Source of the DNA: an uncultured Roseicyclus sp.
Lineage (GTDB): Bacteria > Pseudomonadota > Alphaproteobacteria > Rhodobacterales > Rhodobacteraceae
DNA: 64,000 nucleotides
Reading direction: 5' to 3'
NCBI GenBank assembly: GCA_947491935.1
Contig: CANLLF010000004.1
Coordinates: forward strand, 744,001-808,000
In this document: piece after piece, positions 17,429 through 27,651 of the stretch
How positions within the stretch are numbered: the stretch's first letter is position 1
How the letters are laid out: each line of letters opens with the position of its first letter
Made by a program: the position numbers and the translations under genes
The notes under the pieces: generated by a model
Database searches by the model: none
What the model was told of the DNA's origin: nothing
What the model saw: only the letters and a program-made list of their open reading frames with translations

Positions 17429-18697
17429 ATGCAAACACATGCCTTCGTCGGCGGTTGGAGCGCGCCAAACTGGTTGGCGCGCTACATCAGCTACGGGACC
17501 GAAGGCCTCAGCGGTCCGGACCTTCGCCAACGGCGTACCCTGAACGTGGTATCCGCCCTTATTCCCCTTTCGGGAATTTCCTATGCATCATTGTATTTGC
17601 TGACGGACGTTCAGGGCCTTTGGCCGGCTGCGGCGTCCGTTTCGCTTTTCTGCTTGTTTCTGTTTTGGCCAATGATCGCGGCCAGAAGCGAGTTGGCTGC
17701 CTGGATGTTTGGAGCAACGACCGCAGTCATCGTGCAGGCGCTTCTCGTGTGGCTTCTGGGGCGTGACTCCGGCCTGCACCTGTATTTCCTGAGCATCCCG
17801 GTCATAGCGATTGTTTGCTTTGGCACGAGACCCATCGGAGGGCTGGTGGGGCTTGCGGTGGTGTGCGCGGGAGCCATGGCCTTTGCAGAGCTTTTGCTGA
17901 TTGGTCCGGCGCCGTTCATCCGGGTGGATGACAGCCTCCTGAATTTTCTGCAGATAAGTGCGTTTGCCGTTGTCACGGGGTTTGTCACGCTGGGGGTCTT
18001 TGTCGGCTTCTTGCATGCTGATACCGCAGAACGCGCCCTTGAGGTGGAATATGCGAGATCAGAGGATCTGCTATACAGCCTGCTGCCCCGACAGATTGCC
18101 GGACGTCTCAAGGCCGAACCCAACACGACCATCGCCGACAGTCTTCCCAATGTCGCAATTGTATTTGCGGACATTGCCAACTTCACGCCGTTGTCGGCCA
18201 AGCTTGACCCAAGGAAAGTGGTCGACCTGTTGAATGGCGTCTTCACAGAATTCGACAGCCTTGCGGACAAACATGAGTTGGAAAAGATCAAAACGATTGG
18301 CGACGCCTATATGGTGGCTGCGGGCATGCCGAATTCATGCGGCGACCCTGCGCACCGGGCGGCGGAGATGGCGCTCGATATGCTCGACGTGGCGCGCGCC
18401 TCGTCAACGGTGGTTCCGGAGGGGTTCGAAATCAGGATTGGCCTCCATGTCGGCCCGGTCGTTGCCGGTGTCATCGGAAATCGAAAGCTCTTCTACGACG
18501 TTTGGGGGGAAACCGTGAACACCGCCAGCCGCATGGAAAGCTACAGCGCGCCGGGGCGCATCCTCATCACGCCCGCCGCGAGGGAGCAACTGGGCGACGA
18601 CTTCGCGTTTGAACCACGCGGTGAGATCGAGGTGAAGGGGATTGGTATCGTCGATACGTGGTGGCTGACCGGTCGGCGAGCGGCGCGCGCTCACTGA
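17429..18697 (+). CDS. Membrane-bound class III adenylate cyclase
   Basis: A 422-residue protein: about 180 N-terminal residues with six likely membrane spans, a short linker, then a class III cyclase domain. The two metal Asp residues are Asp248 (FADIANFT) and Asp292 (GDAYMVAAG). Adenine selection is indicated by the Lys in EKIKTIG and the Asp in YDVWGE, and the transition-state Asn/Arg pair lies in VNTASRM, so all catalytic positions look intact for ATP to cAMP. The ATG at 17429 has GAGGAG eight bases upstream; a GTG three codons earlier overlaps that site. It stands alone between the copper genes and an amidohydrolase. Confidence 0.88.
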   Translation: MQTHAFVGGWSAPNWLARYISYGTEGLSGPDLRQRRTLNVVSALIPLSGISYASLYLLTDVQGLWPAAASVSLFCLFLFWPMIAARSELAAWMFGATTAVIVQALLVWLLGRDSGLHLYFLSIPVIAIVCFGTRPIGGLVGLAVVCAGAMAFAELLLIGPAPFIRVDDSLLNFLQISAFAVVTGFVTLGVFVGFLHADTAERALEVEYARSEDLLYSLLPRQIAGRLKAEPNTTIADSLPNVAIVFADIANFTPLSAKLDPRKVVDLLNGVFTEFDSLADKHELEKIKTIGDAYMVAAGMPNSCGDPAHRAAEMALDMLDVARASSTVVPEGFEIRIGLHVGPVVAGVIGNRKLFYDVWGETVNTASRMESYSAPGRILITPAAREQLGDDFAFEPRGEIEVKGIGIVDTWWLTGRRAARAH

Positions 18698-18873
18698 CAG
18701 TTGGGACTATTGAAGTCGTCTGCTCACTGCATTGATGGACATGGTTGAGGGCCGCAGAGCGGAGATGGTTTCAACAGCTGTCCGCTGATCTGAAACGGCG
18801 CAGCGTGGGTTCGATTCAAAGTGCACCTGCTCGCGGGGGTGGACTGTCACGCGGGCTTCGTTACCAAGGGCGT

Positions 18874-20079
18874 ATGAAGCCCTTTGCCGTCGACCCTTCC
18901 CGGTTCCTCCGCGACCTCCACACGCTTCGCGGCTTTGGCCAAGATGGCACCGGTGTCCGGCGTCGCGCATTTGCCCAGGCGGACCTCGACGCACGTGATT
19001 GGCTGGCCGAACGTATGGCGGATGCCGGGTTGGAGCCGCGCTTCGACCCCGTCGGAAACCTCTTCGGTCTCGTGCCGGGGCGGTCGTTGTTGCTTGGGTC
19101 TCACTCCGATAGTCAGCCCGAAGGCGGGTGGCTCGACGGCGCATTGGGTGTGATCGCAGCGCTCGAAATCGCACGTGCGAGCGCTGAGGCCGGTGGTCCG
19201 GCCCTTTCCGTGGTGAGCTTTCAGGATGAGGAAGGGCGCTTTGGCGCCCTGACCGGCAGTTCGGTGTGGTCCGGTAAACTGAGCCTGACGGAGGCCGACG
19301 CTTTGCTGGCGACGGATGGCACGCTTTTCGCCGATGCGCGCGCACGCCTTGGAGATCGACTGGGCGACTTCATCGACCCGGAGCGGTTTTCCGGCTTCCT
19401 CGAGATGCATATCGAACAGGGCCCGGTCCTCGATCAGGCCGATGAGACCATCGGAGTGGTCACCGGCATCGTCGGCCTGCGACAGTTCCAGATCACTGTG
19501 CAGGGAGAACAGAACCACGCAGGCACCACACCGATGGCCATGCGGCGCGATGCCTTCACAGCAGTCACACATATTGCGACGGCGCTGGAAGAGCGATTTG
19601 CAAATGTGGTTACCCCGCAATCGGTCTGGACCATCGGACATTTGCGGCTTGAACCGAACGCATCGTCGATCGTACCGGGCCGGGCGGTGTTCACCTTGCA
19701 ATGGCGCGATGCGGACGACGACCGCCTTGCACGGATGGAGGGTGTGATCGTTGACACGCTTGAAGACGTGCGGCGCACGACGGGATGCTCCATCGCGGTG
19801 GACCGGCTTCGTCAGGATCTCGTGCCGACGCCCATGGATATCGCCATGCAAGACGCGCTGTCGCAGGCGGCCGAATTTGTGGCTCCGGGGCGTTGGAGAT
19901 CAATGCCATCCGGCGCGCTCCATGACGCGTCGAACGTCGCGGCGCTGATGCCCGTCGGGATGCTTTTCGTGCCATCCATCAACGGCATTTCCCATGCATT
20001 TGAGGAAGACACGGCCGAGGCGGATCTAGTGACGGGGTTAGAGGTACTCGCGAACGCAGCGCGGCGTCTTGCCGGATAG
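18874..20079 (+). CDS. M20-type amidohydrolase (N-carbamoyl-amino-acid / allantoate hydrolase family)
   Basis: A 401-residue Zn-dependent hydrolase of the allantoate amidohydrolase / N-carbamoyl-L-amino-acid hydrolase group. Metal and catalytic positions are visible in [30 protein letters not shown] and [10 protein letters not shown], and the lid dimer contact in NHAGTTPM. The start at MKPFAVDP is chosen because homology begins there; the frame extends 43 residues further without recognisable content. It overlaps the nitrilase frame and is probably co-transcribed with it. Together with the racemase and HyuA/HyuB further on, it suggests use of hydantoins or N-carbamoyl amino acids. Confidence 0.85.
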   Translation: MKPFAVDPSRFLRDLHTLRGFGQDGTGVRRRAFAQADLDARDWLAERMADAGLEPRFDPVGNLFGLVPGRSLLLGSHSDSQPEGGWLDGALGVIAALEIARASAEAGGPALSVVSFQDEEGRFGALTGSSVWSGKLSLTEADALLATDGTLFADARARLGDRLGDFIDPERFSGFLEMHIEQGPVLDQADETIGVVTGIVGLRQFQITVQGEQNHAGTTPMAMRRDAFTAVTHIATALEERFANVVTPQSVWTIGHLRLEPNASSIVPGRAVFTLQWRDADDDRLARMEGVIVDTLEDVRRTTGCSIAVDRLRQDLVPTPMDIAMQDALSQAAEFVAPGRWRSMPSGALHDASNVAALMPVGMLFVPSINGISHAFEEDTAEADLVTGLEVLANAARRLAG

Positions 20080-20098
20080 CGATAGAAAAGGACACGCC

Positions 20099-21088
20099 TT
20101 GCAGCTTCATCATATTGCCCAGGACCAGAAGGCCGCCGATGAGGACCGCTTGGTCGTCGGTGTGGCCCAGATTGCGCCGGTTTGGCTGGATCGGGTGTCG
20201 ACCCTGTCGAAGGTCGAGGCCGTCATTGAGACGGCGGCATCGCAGAGGTGTCGCCTTGTTACCTTTGGCGAAGCGCTCGTGCCCGGCTATCCGTTCTGGA
20301 TTGAGCGGACGGACGGCGCGCGGTTCAACGATGATCGGCAGAAGCACCACTACGCCCGGTATCTCGATCAGGGCGTTGTGATTGAACGCGGTGATCTCGA
20401 TGGCGTGAAGGCGCTTGCGCGCCAACATCAGATTGCAGTGTATCTTGGCGTGATGGAACGCGCCCCGGACCGGGGCAGCCACAGCCTGTATTGCAGCCTG
20501 GTCTACATTGACGCCGCCGGCACAATCCAATCCGTGCACCGCAAGCTGCATCCGACCTATGAAGAGAGGTTGGCGTGGGCGCAGGGCGACGGGCAGGGGC
20601 TGGTTGTTCATGATCTTGGCCCGTTCCGTGTGGGCGGATTGAACTGTTATGAAAACTGGCTGCCGTTGGCGCGGGCGGCGCTCTATGCGCAGGGGGAAAG
20701 CCTCCACGTGTCTGTATGGCCGGGCGGTTTGCACAACACGCACGATCTACCGGCCTTCATCGCCAAGGAAAGCCGCAGCTATGTCATTGCGTGCTCAGGC
20801 CTGATGCGCGCGCAGGATTTCCCGGCTGACACCCCTGATCTCGATCTCATTCTGTCTGATGGGGCTGATATCGTTGCCAATGGCGGCTCGACAATTGTTG
20901 CGCCCGACGGGACGTTTCTGATCGAGCCGGTGCTGGACGAAGAAGCCCTGATCGTGGCCGAGATTGATGCATCTGTGGTGCGGGGCGAACGCCAGAATTT
21001 GGATCAAGCCGGGCATTACTCGCGCCCGGACGTGCTGAGCTTGTCGGTTGATCGCCGTCGCCAACGTCAGGTGGACTTCCGGGATTGA
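20099..21088 (+). CDS. Carbon-nitrogen hydrolase (nitrilase/amidase superfamily)
   Basis: A 329-residue nitrilase-superfamily protein with the complete Glu-Lys-Cys triad: Glu in TFGEALVPGYP, Lys in HRKLHPTYEE and Cys in GLNCYENWLP. The GYP after the Glu and the CYENW motif fit true nitrilases and cyanide-hydratase relatives rather than simple amidases. The likely start is TTG at 20099, with AAAAGGA six bases upstream; a TTG at 20069 is also in frame but lies inside the preceding gene. It would release ammonia from a nitrile or amide and is coupled to the M20-type hydrolase. Confidence 0.82.
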   Translation: MQLHHIAQDQKAADEDRLVVGVAQIAPVWLDRVSTLSKVEAVIETAASQRCRLVTFGEALVPGYPFWIERTDGARFNDDRQKHHYARYLDQGVVIERGDLDGVKALARQHQIAVYLGVMERAPDRGSHSLYCSLVYIDAAGTIQSVHRKLHPTYEERLAWAQGDGQGLVVHDLGPFRVGGLNCYENWLPLARAALYAQGESLHVSVWPGGLHNTHDLPAFIAKESRSYVIACSGLMRAQDFPADTPDLDLILSDGADIVANGGSTIVAPDGTFLIEPVLDEEALIVAEIDASVVRGERQNLDQAGHYSRPDVLSLSVDRRRQRQVDFRD

Positions 21089-21143
21089 CCCATCTAGCCC
21101 GGTGCGCGGACACGCGACGCTCCCGGCAGTTGGGTAGATGGGT
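21088..21143. terminator. Inverted repeat between convergent genes
   Basis: ACCCATCTA (21088-21096) is repeated inverted as TAGATGGGT (21135-21143), so the arms touch the stop regions of both converging genes (nitrilase and amidohydrolase). The 38-base loop is long and there is no T-tract. A role in 3'-end formation or transcript stability in both directions is inferred. Confidence 0.4.
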
Positions 21144-22405
21144 TAGTTACGGCGATCCCGGCGCAGCTTGCCGTCGACCATGACGAACCGCACCATCGTG
21201 GCGGAGTTCACAAAGACCGACAAGTCGCTCAGTGGATCGCCCTCTACCAAAATGAGGTCGGCCAGCGCGCCCGGCGTGATCTGACCAAGCTCGCCTGCAC
21301 GCTGCACGATCTCGGCGTTGATCGATGTTGCCGAACGCAGGACATCTACGGGGCGCTGCACCTGTCCGCGCAAAAGCAGTTCGCGCCCCTGGGTCTGAAG
21401 AAAAATATCCCCATGCAGATCACAGCCCAGGCCCAGTTTCACCCCGGCCTTCGCGCAGGCCTCGATCGCGTCCAGCGTTCGCTTGTTGACGTCCCGCACC
21501 TTGTCCGTTGCAGAGGCAGGAAGCCCAAGCGCCTCGGCGTTTTCGGCAATCAACTCGCCGGCGGACAGCGTGGGCACAACGTAAGCGCCTGCCTCAGCGA
21601 TGAGGGTGGCCGTCTCAGGCTCAATCAGGCTGCCGTGTTCGATGGTTCGAACACCCAATTCCAGGCACCGCCGCGCGCCCGCATCGGTATGGCAATGGGC
21701 CATGACGTAGGATCCGCGCCGCGCCGCTTCTTCGACCGCGACCAGGATTTCTGCGTCAGTGAAATGCGGCATTTCAAGCGGTGCAAGCTCGGTCGAAACG
21801 CCGCCCGATAAGAAGATCTTGATCTGGGTTGCGCCCTGCCGGAATCTTTGCCGCACGGCTTTGCGCATCTCGTGGGGGCCGTCCACCGCCTCGCAGATAA
21901 CGCCGCTGTATTCCCCGCATCCGCACAGTTCCAACTCACCACGCCGCCGCATATCGCCATGCCCGCCGGTTTGCGTGAGCGCTTTGCCCGGATAGAAAAA
22001 TCGTGGGCCATCGATCAGCCCGGCATCGAGCGATTGGGCCAGCCCGATATCGCCACCGCCCGCATCGCGGATCGTGGTGTAGCCCCGGTCAAGCGCCCCG
22101 GTCAAAAGCCGCATGGCGTGGGAGGCGAGCAGTGCGGGATGCATGCGATCGGTGCCGTAGAAATCGTAGCTTGGCGTATTCGCATGATAATGCGCATCGA
22201 TCAGGCCGGGCATGAGGAAGAGGCCATCGCAATCAATCCGGTGCGCCTCACCGGTATATGTCACGTCAGCGCCCGCTTCGCGGATGCGCGTCCCCTCAAC
22301 CACAACGGCGGCGTCTTCCAATGCCTCGTCAGACACACCATCCCAAAGCCGCGCGTTGTGAAAGAATGTGACGCCGGTTGCCCCTGTACCACTGGCCGCG
22401 TTCAT
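21143..22405 (-). CDS. Metal-dependent amidohydrolase (imidazolonepropionase/prolidase-like)
   Basis: A 420-residue amidohydrolase-superfamily enzyme with the complete binuclear metal site: HxH in GLIDAHYHAN, a probable carboxylated Lys in QIKIFLSGG, His in MAHCHT and IEHGS, and the catalytic Asp in GLGCDLHGD. It resembles the Xaa-Pro-dipeptidase-like branch that acts on small N-acyl or dipeptide substrates. It is the last gene of the ten-gene ABC/Hyu operon; its ATG overlaps the M20 dipeptidase stop by four bases. The exact substrate cannot be read from sequence. Confidence 0.82.
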   Translation of the reverse strand: MNAASGTGATGVTFFHNARLWDGVSDEALEDAAVVVEGTRIREAGADVTYTGEAHRIDCDGLFLMPGLIDAHYHANTPSYDFYGTDRMHPALLASHAMRLLTGALDRGYTTIRDAGGGDIGLAQSLDAGLIDGPRFFYPGKALTQTGGHGDMRRRGELELCGCGEYSGVICEAVDGPHEMRKAVRQRFRQGATQIKIFLSGGVSTELAPLEMPHFTDAEILVAVEEAARRGSYVMAHCHTDAGARRCLELGVRTIEHGSLIEPETATLIAEAGAYVVPTLSAGELIAENAEALGLPASATDKVRDVNKRTLDAIEACAKAGVKLGLGCDLHGDIFLQTQGRELLLRGQVQRPVDVLRSATSINAEIVQRAGELGQITPGALADLILVEGDPLSDLSVFVNSATMVRFVMVDGKLRRDRRN

Positions 22406-23790
22406 ATCGACATCCTTCCCAGCCTGTCGAGCAGAGCCGCGCCGGTGCGGATGCCATCATGAAACAGGGAGATTTCCAGGTTTTCGTTCGGAGCGTGGTT
22501 GGCCTCATCGGCGTTTGCATAAGGCGTGACGAAGGCCGGTAGCCCGAGCGTCTTGGTGAAGGCGTAGTCCGGCAGGCTGCCCCCCACGCTTGGGTAAAGA
22601 TACGGCTCAACCCCGCGCGCCATGCGCACGGCGTCGACAATCGCAGGCGCGAATGGATTGTCCAGCGGGGTGCGTGACGGCAACATCCCACCGCAGCCGA
22701 TCACCTCCACCTCACCTTCGGGTGCGTGCTTGGCCACATGGGCGCGGACGCAGTCGACCGCCTGTTCGGGCGTCATGTCCGGGACGAGGCGGATGTCGCA
22801 TTTCGCGACCGCTTCCGCGGGTAACACGGTCTTCGTGCCCGGCCCGCCATAACCGCCATGGATGCCGTTGATCGTGAGCGTCGGGTGGAACATCACCCGG
22901 TCATGGAACGGCCTGTCGGCAGGTGCATCCAGCCGTCCAAGCCCCATATCGTCGAGGTATCCACGGATGTCGACTGGTAGCGCTGCAGCGGCGGCCCGCT
23001 CGGCATTGGTGGGAGGGCGTATCGGGTCGTGCAAGCCGTCGATGGTGATCCGACCCTCCGCATCCTTCATGGTGCCCAAGAGATGCACCAGGGTCCAAAG
23101 CGCATTTGGCATGGTGCCGCCATGATTGCCGGAATGGGCATCGGTCCGCCCCGTCTTCACAGACAGTTCAAACCCGGCCATACCGCGGACGCCAAACGTC
23201 ACGATGGGCCGACCCGAGGGGTGCAAAGGCCCGTCGGCCGTCACCACCAGATCGGCCTTTAGCCGGTCGGCATGGGCCGCCACGAATTCTGCGATGCGGG
23301 GCGAGCCGATTTCCTCTTCGCCTTCCAACAGGAAGATCACGTTGCACGGCAACGTCCCGGTGACCTTCAGATGCGCCTCCAGCGCCAGAAGCTGCGCAAA
23401 ATGCTGGCCCTTGTTATCGCCGATCCCGCGGGCATAGATCCGCCCGTCACGGATCGTCGGATCGAAGGGCGGGCTGATCCAAGCCTCAAGCGGGTCTGGC
23501 GGTTGTACGTCATAGTGCCCATATAGCAGGACGGTCGGTTTGCCCGGCGCGTCACTGCGATGGCCCAACACCATCGGATGGCCCGATGTCGGAACTGCCT
23601 CGGCCTCAAACCCAAGCCCTTCCAGATGATCGACCAGCATGGCTGCGACCTCGCGGATGCCGATGTCATGGGCGCTGATGGACGGATGTTTGACGTAGTC
23701 CATGACGCGGCGCAGATGGTCGTCACGATGATTGTCGATATGGGCAAACACGGCGGCCAGCGTATCGGTTATCTCGATGTCTTCGGTCAT
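22402..23790 (-). CDS. M20-family dipeptidase / carboxypeptidase
   Basis: A 462-residue M20 metallopeptidase. The metal-site motifs are LLYGHYDVQPPDPLEAW, RGIGDNKGQ and the catalytic LLEGEEEIGSP; a dimerisation lid follows (KTGRTDAHSGNHGG). The DVQP variety is that of the CNDP/carnosinase-like dipeptidases. It is probably cytoplasmic and cleaves dipeptides or N-acyl amino acids brought in by the ABC importer encoded upstream. ATGA overlaps on both sides link it to hyuA and to the amidohydrolase. Confidence 0.85.
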   Translation of the reverse strand: MTEDIEITDTLAAVFAHIDNHRDDHLRRVMDYVKHPSISAHDIGIREVAAMLVDHLEGLGFEAEAVPTSGHPMVLGHRSDAPGKPTVLLYGHYDVQPPDPLEAWISPPFDPTIRDGRIYARGIGDNKGQHFAQLLALEAHLKVTGTLPCNVIFLLEGEEEIGSPRIAEFVAAHADRLKADLVVTADGPLHPSGRPIVTFGVRGMAGFELSVKTGRTDAHSGNHGGTMPNALWTLVHLLGTMKDAEGRITIDGLHDPIRPPTNAERAAAAALPVDIRGYLDDMGLGRLDAPADRPFHDRVMFHPTLTINGIHGGYGGPGTKTVLPAEAVAKCDIRLVPDMTPEQAVDCVRAHVAKHAPEGEVEVIGCGGMLPSRTPLDNPFAPAIVDAVRMARGVEPYLYPSVGGSLPDYAFTKTLGLPAFVTPYANADEANHAPNENLEISLFHDGIRTGAALLDRLGRMSI

Positions 23791-25844
23791 GGATTCGCTT
23801 TGGTCAGAATGAGGGCGCCCGTGGGCTGGACGGTGCCGGACCAGCCGGGCGCGATCAGGGTTGTGGTGTCGAGTTGGCTCACAATCGCGGGGCCTTCGAT
23901 GATCGCACCGGCACCGAGCATAGACCGATCGAACAGCGGCACGTTTTCCCGGCCAGATGGCAAAGCGACCGGCACGTGGTCTACCGGCTGTGGCGGCACG
24001 CCCGGTGTCAGCGCGGACGGCGCCGGGGTTTGCATCGCCGCGCGCGCCTCCACCCGCAAGGTCACCAACTCAATCGGGGCGTTCAACTCAAAGCCGTAAA
24101 GGGCACGATGAGCGGCGACAAAGCCGGCCTCCAACGCTTCAGCATTCTCGGCCCAGGGCACGGCCAGTTCATTGCCCTGACCGACATAGCGCAGAAGCGC
24201 GACGCGATTGGTTTGCCGGTCGCCCTCGGCCACGCCCTCGACGTCGAACCAGGCGGCAGCATCGGCCTCAAGCTCCAAGCAGAGCTGTTCGGCTTCCGCC
24301 ATATCGGGGGCGCCAGCACGCGGGCGCGCCCGGCTGAATTCGGATTTGAGGTCAGCCGCCATAAGTCCATCGGCGCACAGAATGCCGGGCGCGGGTACGA
24401 TCAACACGCGGCGTGTCCCGATCAGATCGGCGAGGGCACATCCATGGAGCGGCCCTGCGCCGCCGAACGGCAGCAGGGTGAAATCGCGCGGGTCGAACCC
24501 CCGCTCGACAGAGACGACGCGCAAGGCACCGACCATCTTGTTATCCGCAATGGCAAGGAGGCCGCGTGCGGCGTCTTCGACCGCGATGCCAAGCGGCTTC
24601 GCGACGCCGTCCTCCAACGCACGGCGCGCGGCGACAACGTCAAGCGCCATGTCGCCGCCCAAAAGCCGTGCGGGCAGGTGCCCCAGCACCACGTGAGCAT
24701 CCGTCACTGTCGCCTCGGACCCTCCGCGCCCATAAGCTGCGGGCCCTGGCGTGGCCCCGGCGCTTTCCGGCCCGACGGTCAACGCCCCATCGGCCACGCG
24801 CGCTATGGACCCGCCCCCCGCCCCGATTGTCACCATATCGACCATGGGCAGAGGCAGGGGCCAATCGCCCACCTGGCCTTGCTGGGTCAGCCCGATCTCA
24901 CCGCCCGCGATGAGGCAGATATCCGCGCTTGTCCCGCCGATATCGACAGTGAGTATGTCGTCGACCCCGCAGGCCGCCGCTGCGGACCTTGCCCCCACAA
25001 CGCCAGCCGCAGGACCCGACAGGGCCGTCAGCGCCGGCGCGGAACGGATCTTGCCCGCGCCCGCAACGCCGCCATTCGATTGCATCAAGAGAAGCGGCGC
25101 GGGAACGCCTTCGGCGGCGAGTTTCTCCTCGATCCGCCCTACATAATGCGTGACGCCTGGCATCACGACAGCGTTTAGCACCGAGGCCAGTGTCCGCTCG
25201 TATTCCCGGACAACGGGCAAAACGTCAGATGATGCCGTGATCGCAATACCGGGCAGAGCGGCGCGCAGGATCTCGGCCACGCGACGTTCATGATCTGGAT
25301 TGGCAAAGGCGTGGAGCAGGCAGATGGCCACGGAATCCACCTCCATCTCGCGCAGAGCGTCAGCAGCACGTGCAACGCTGTCTTCGTCTAGGGCCTTGGC
25401 CACCGTGCCTCCGGGCAGAATACGTTCCGTTACCTCGACGATGCGTGAGGCGGGCACTGGGCGCTCCGGCTTGATCCAGTTGTAGAGGTTGGCCGCACGC
25501 GGAATGTCCTGTCTTCCGATCCCAAGCACATGGCGAAAGCCGCGGGTTGTGACCAAAGCGGCCCGTGCGCCCTTGCCTTCAAGGATCATATTCGTGGCGA
25601 CGGTTGTGCCATGCAGGACCTGACGCAGATCTCCAGGTGCAGCACCCGCCGCGTCAAGCGCCAGCCGCAACCCAGTCAGGAACGCCTCCGATGGATCGTC
25701 GGGGCGGGACGGGGTTTTGGCCCGCCAGACTTGTCCGGTTGCGGTGTCTGCAAGGGCCACGTCCGTGAACGTGCCACCGATATCCACCGCAAGTGTCAGT
25801 GCCGCGGCCTGTGCATGTGCGGTCTCTGCACCATCAAAGGACAT
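23787..25844 (-). CDS. hyuA: HyuA-type hydantoinase/5-oxoprolinase subunit A
   Basis: A 685-residue protein of the ASKHA ATPase fold. The phosphate loop VDIGGTFTDVAL is at the N-terminus, a second, VDIGGTSADICL, is near residue 300, and GAGGGSIARV follows. HyuA subunits couple ATP hydrolysis to ring opening of hydantoins or 5-oxoproline together with HyuB; N-methylhydantoinase and acetone carboxylase are related. The gene overlaps the hyuB end by 11 bases. The cyclic substrate is unknown, but a racemase and a carbamoyl-amidase-like gene nearby favour a hydantoin or oxoproline. Confidence 0.85.
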   Translation of the reverse strand: MSFDGAETAHAQAAALTLAVDIGGTFTDVALADTATGQVWRAKTPSRPDDPSEAFLTGLRLALDAAGAAPGDLRQVLHGTTVATNMILEGKGARAALVTTRGFRHVLGIGRQDIPRAANLYNWIKPERPVPASRIVEVTERILPGGTVAKALDEDSVARAADALREMEVDSVAICLLHAFANPDHERRVAEILRAALPGIAITASSDVLPVVREYERTLASVLNAVVMPGVTHYVGRIEEKLAAEGVPAPLLLMQSNGGVAGAGKIRSAPALTALSGPAAGVVGARSAAAACGVDDILTVDIGGTSADICLIAGGEIGLTQQGQVGDWPLPLPMVDMVTIGAGGGSIARVADGALTVGPESAGATPGPAAYGRGGSEATVTDAHVVLGHLPARLLGGDMALDVVAARRALEDGVAKPLGIAVEDAARGLLAIADNKMVGALRVVSVERGFDPRDFTLLPFGGAGPLHGCALADLIGTRRVLIVPAPGILCADGLMAADLKSEFSRARPRAGAPDMAEAEQLCLELEADAAAWFDVEGVAEGDRQTNRVALLRYVGQGNELAVPWAENAEALEAGFVAAHRALYGFELNAPIELVTLRVEARAAMQTPAPSALTPGVPPQPVDHVPVALPSGRENVPLFDRSMLGAGAIIEGPAIVSQLDTTTLIAPGWSGTVQPTGALILTKANP

Positions 25845-27648
25845 CGAGATACTCCTTGCGGTGGAAGGGTTTGACTTCGGGCCTTGTGGCTCTCAGCCGC
25901 GCGGTCTCTGCCTCATCCACGGACCGACCGGTCACGGCGACCCCGTATTCGCGTGCGGCGGCCTCGGTGCTCACCAATCCGGCAAGCACATCTTCCAGAA
26001 CCTTGGCAGGCGGCCGATCAAACGGTTCTCCGTAGCCGCCGCCACCGCCCGTCTCGATGCGGACAATGTCACCTTTCTTGAGCATGGTCCCGTCCGACAA
26101 GGGCGGCAGCACCTTCTCCTCCGGCGTACCGGGATTGATCACGATCCGCCCGGGCGCTCCGGATTTACCACCCTTGATGCCCCAGGGCGGGTTCTCAACC
26201 CCATCAATGCGGATACCCAGCATCGCGCTGTCGGCGAGGATCTCGTATTCGCGTAGTATCCCCGTGCCGCCGCGAAACGCACCCGGCCCGCCGCTATCCA
26301 TCACCATGCCGTAGGTCCGGAAGGATACGGGATAGCCAAGCTCGGTAAATTCGATCGGATAGTTTTCCTGCGCTACGAAATAGACCGCGTCCATGCCATC
26401 GGCGAACGCGCGTGCGCCGTAGCCGACACCGATTCCATCCGCGAGCAGGAACGGGGTCGCACTCCCATCCTCGGCGGTGTAGCTGCCGCGGATCAGGGCA
26501 ACGACATAGGCGGCCTGCGCCGCGGGCGCTTGCCCGCCGGCCGCATTCACAAGACCGTTTAGCGTTGCCAGCACCCGCATCATTGTCAGGCCGCGCATGC
26601 CCAATGGCGCCGGCCATCGTGGCTTCACCAGCGACCCTTCGCGCAACCGCACCTCATCCAGCGCAAGGGGGCCGCCCGCGTTGCAAACCTGCCCCGGCTC
26701 CCCGCCCAGATAAAACAATCCCAGCGCCATACCGGGGATGGATCGGTTCATCAGGAGATTAACCGGTCCGGGCGCCTGATCATCGGTCTCGGTTGCATCG
26801 AAGATGAACCGGTCTGTCCCGTCCGAACCCTTCTCACGGATGATGGCAAAGCGCAGATGGAAGGGCCCGTTGCCATGGCCGTCGCTATCGATGGCGTCGG
26901 TGAAGCGATGTGTGCCGTAGTCGAACGTCTCTGCCAACCTGCGCCGGACAAGGCGGCGTGTCCGATCCAGAAGCTGCGCAAGCGCATCCTCAAGAACGGC
27001 CGGTCCGAACCGATCCGTTGCCTCCGCCATGCGCTGCACGCCAAGCCGAACGCTGGCCATCAGCGCGCTCATATCGCCCTCGCTTTGTGCGGGGAACCGA
27101 GAGTTTCGGTGAAAGATCGCGAGCGCCGCATCGTTCACCACACCGGCCTCGATCAGCTTTGTTGGGGGAATGATAATCCCCTCCTGCCAGATCTCGGTGG
27201 CGTCCGGGCTGATGGAGCCGGGGTGCATGCCGCCTATATCGGCAAAATGCGCCCAACTCATGACAAAGGCCACCCGGTGCCCGTTGTGGAACACTGGCGC
27301 CAGCAGAACCTGATCGTTGGAATGGCTCACCGCGCCGTAGGAGCCATAGCAATCGTTGTACCAGTAGAGGTCTCCCTCCTGCATCGTCTCAATCGGGAAA
27401 TGCTCGAACACAGGCGTTGTGATGTCGCCGAAGATAGGCACCATCGACCCTACAGCCATCACGCCTTCGCGGTCGAATATCGCGGTGTAGAAGTCCTTCT
27501 TTTCGCGGATGAACGCCGAGATTGCGGTGCGTTCGATCAGCGCCTCCATCTCGCTTTGCGCGGCCTGGATTGCGCCTTGAATGATCTCAAGCGTGATCGG
27601 ATCACAGATCGGCGCGGCGGTGATGTCGGGATCAGCGGCGTAGGTCAT
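25834..27648 (-). CDS. hyuB: HyuB-type hydantoinase/5-oxoprolinase subunit B
   Basis: A 604-residue HyuB/oxoprolinase B subunit. Typical stretches are DPITLEIIQGAIQAAQSEME at the N-terminus, SHSNDQVLLAPVF, HFADIGGMHPGS and the C-terminal GGGGGYGEPFDR. It pairs with HyuA, encoded directly downstream with an 11-base overlap, giving the usual two-subunit ATP-dependent cyclic-amide hydrolase. It begins three bases after the stop of the ABC ATPase gene, so transport and hydrolysis genes are on one transcript. Confidence 0.87.
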   Translation of the reverse strand: MTYAADPDITAAPICDPITLEIIQGAIQAAQSEMEALIERTAISAFIREKKDFYTAIFDREGVMAVGSMVPIFGDITTPVFEHFPIETMQEGDLYWYNDCYGSYGAVSHSNDQVLLAPVFHNGHRVAFVMSWAHFADIGGMHPGSISPDATEIWQEGIIIPPTKLIEAGVVNDAALAIFHRNSRFPAQSEGDMSALMASVRLGVQRMAEATDRFGPAVLEDALAQLLDRTRRLVRRRLAETFDYGTHRFTDAIDSDGHGNGPFHLRFAIIREKGSDGTDRFIFDATETDDQAPGPVNLLMNRSIPGMALGLFYLGGEPGQVCNAGGPLALDEVRLREGSLVKPRWPAPLGMRGLTMMRVLATLNGLVNAAGGQAPAAQAAYVVALIRGSYTAEDGSATPFLLADGIGVGYGARAFADGMDAVYFVAQENYPIEFTELGYPVSFRTYGMVMDSGGPGAFRGGTGILREYEILADSAMLGIRIDGVENPPWGIKGGKSGAPGRIVINPGTPEEKVLPPLSDGTMLKKGDIVRIETGGGGGYGEPFDRPPAKVLEDVLAGLVSTEAAAREYGVAVTGRSVDEAETARLRATRPEVKPFHRKEYLDVL

Positions 27649-27651
27649 GGG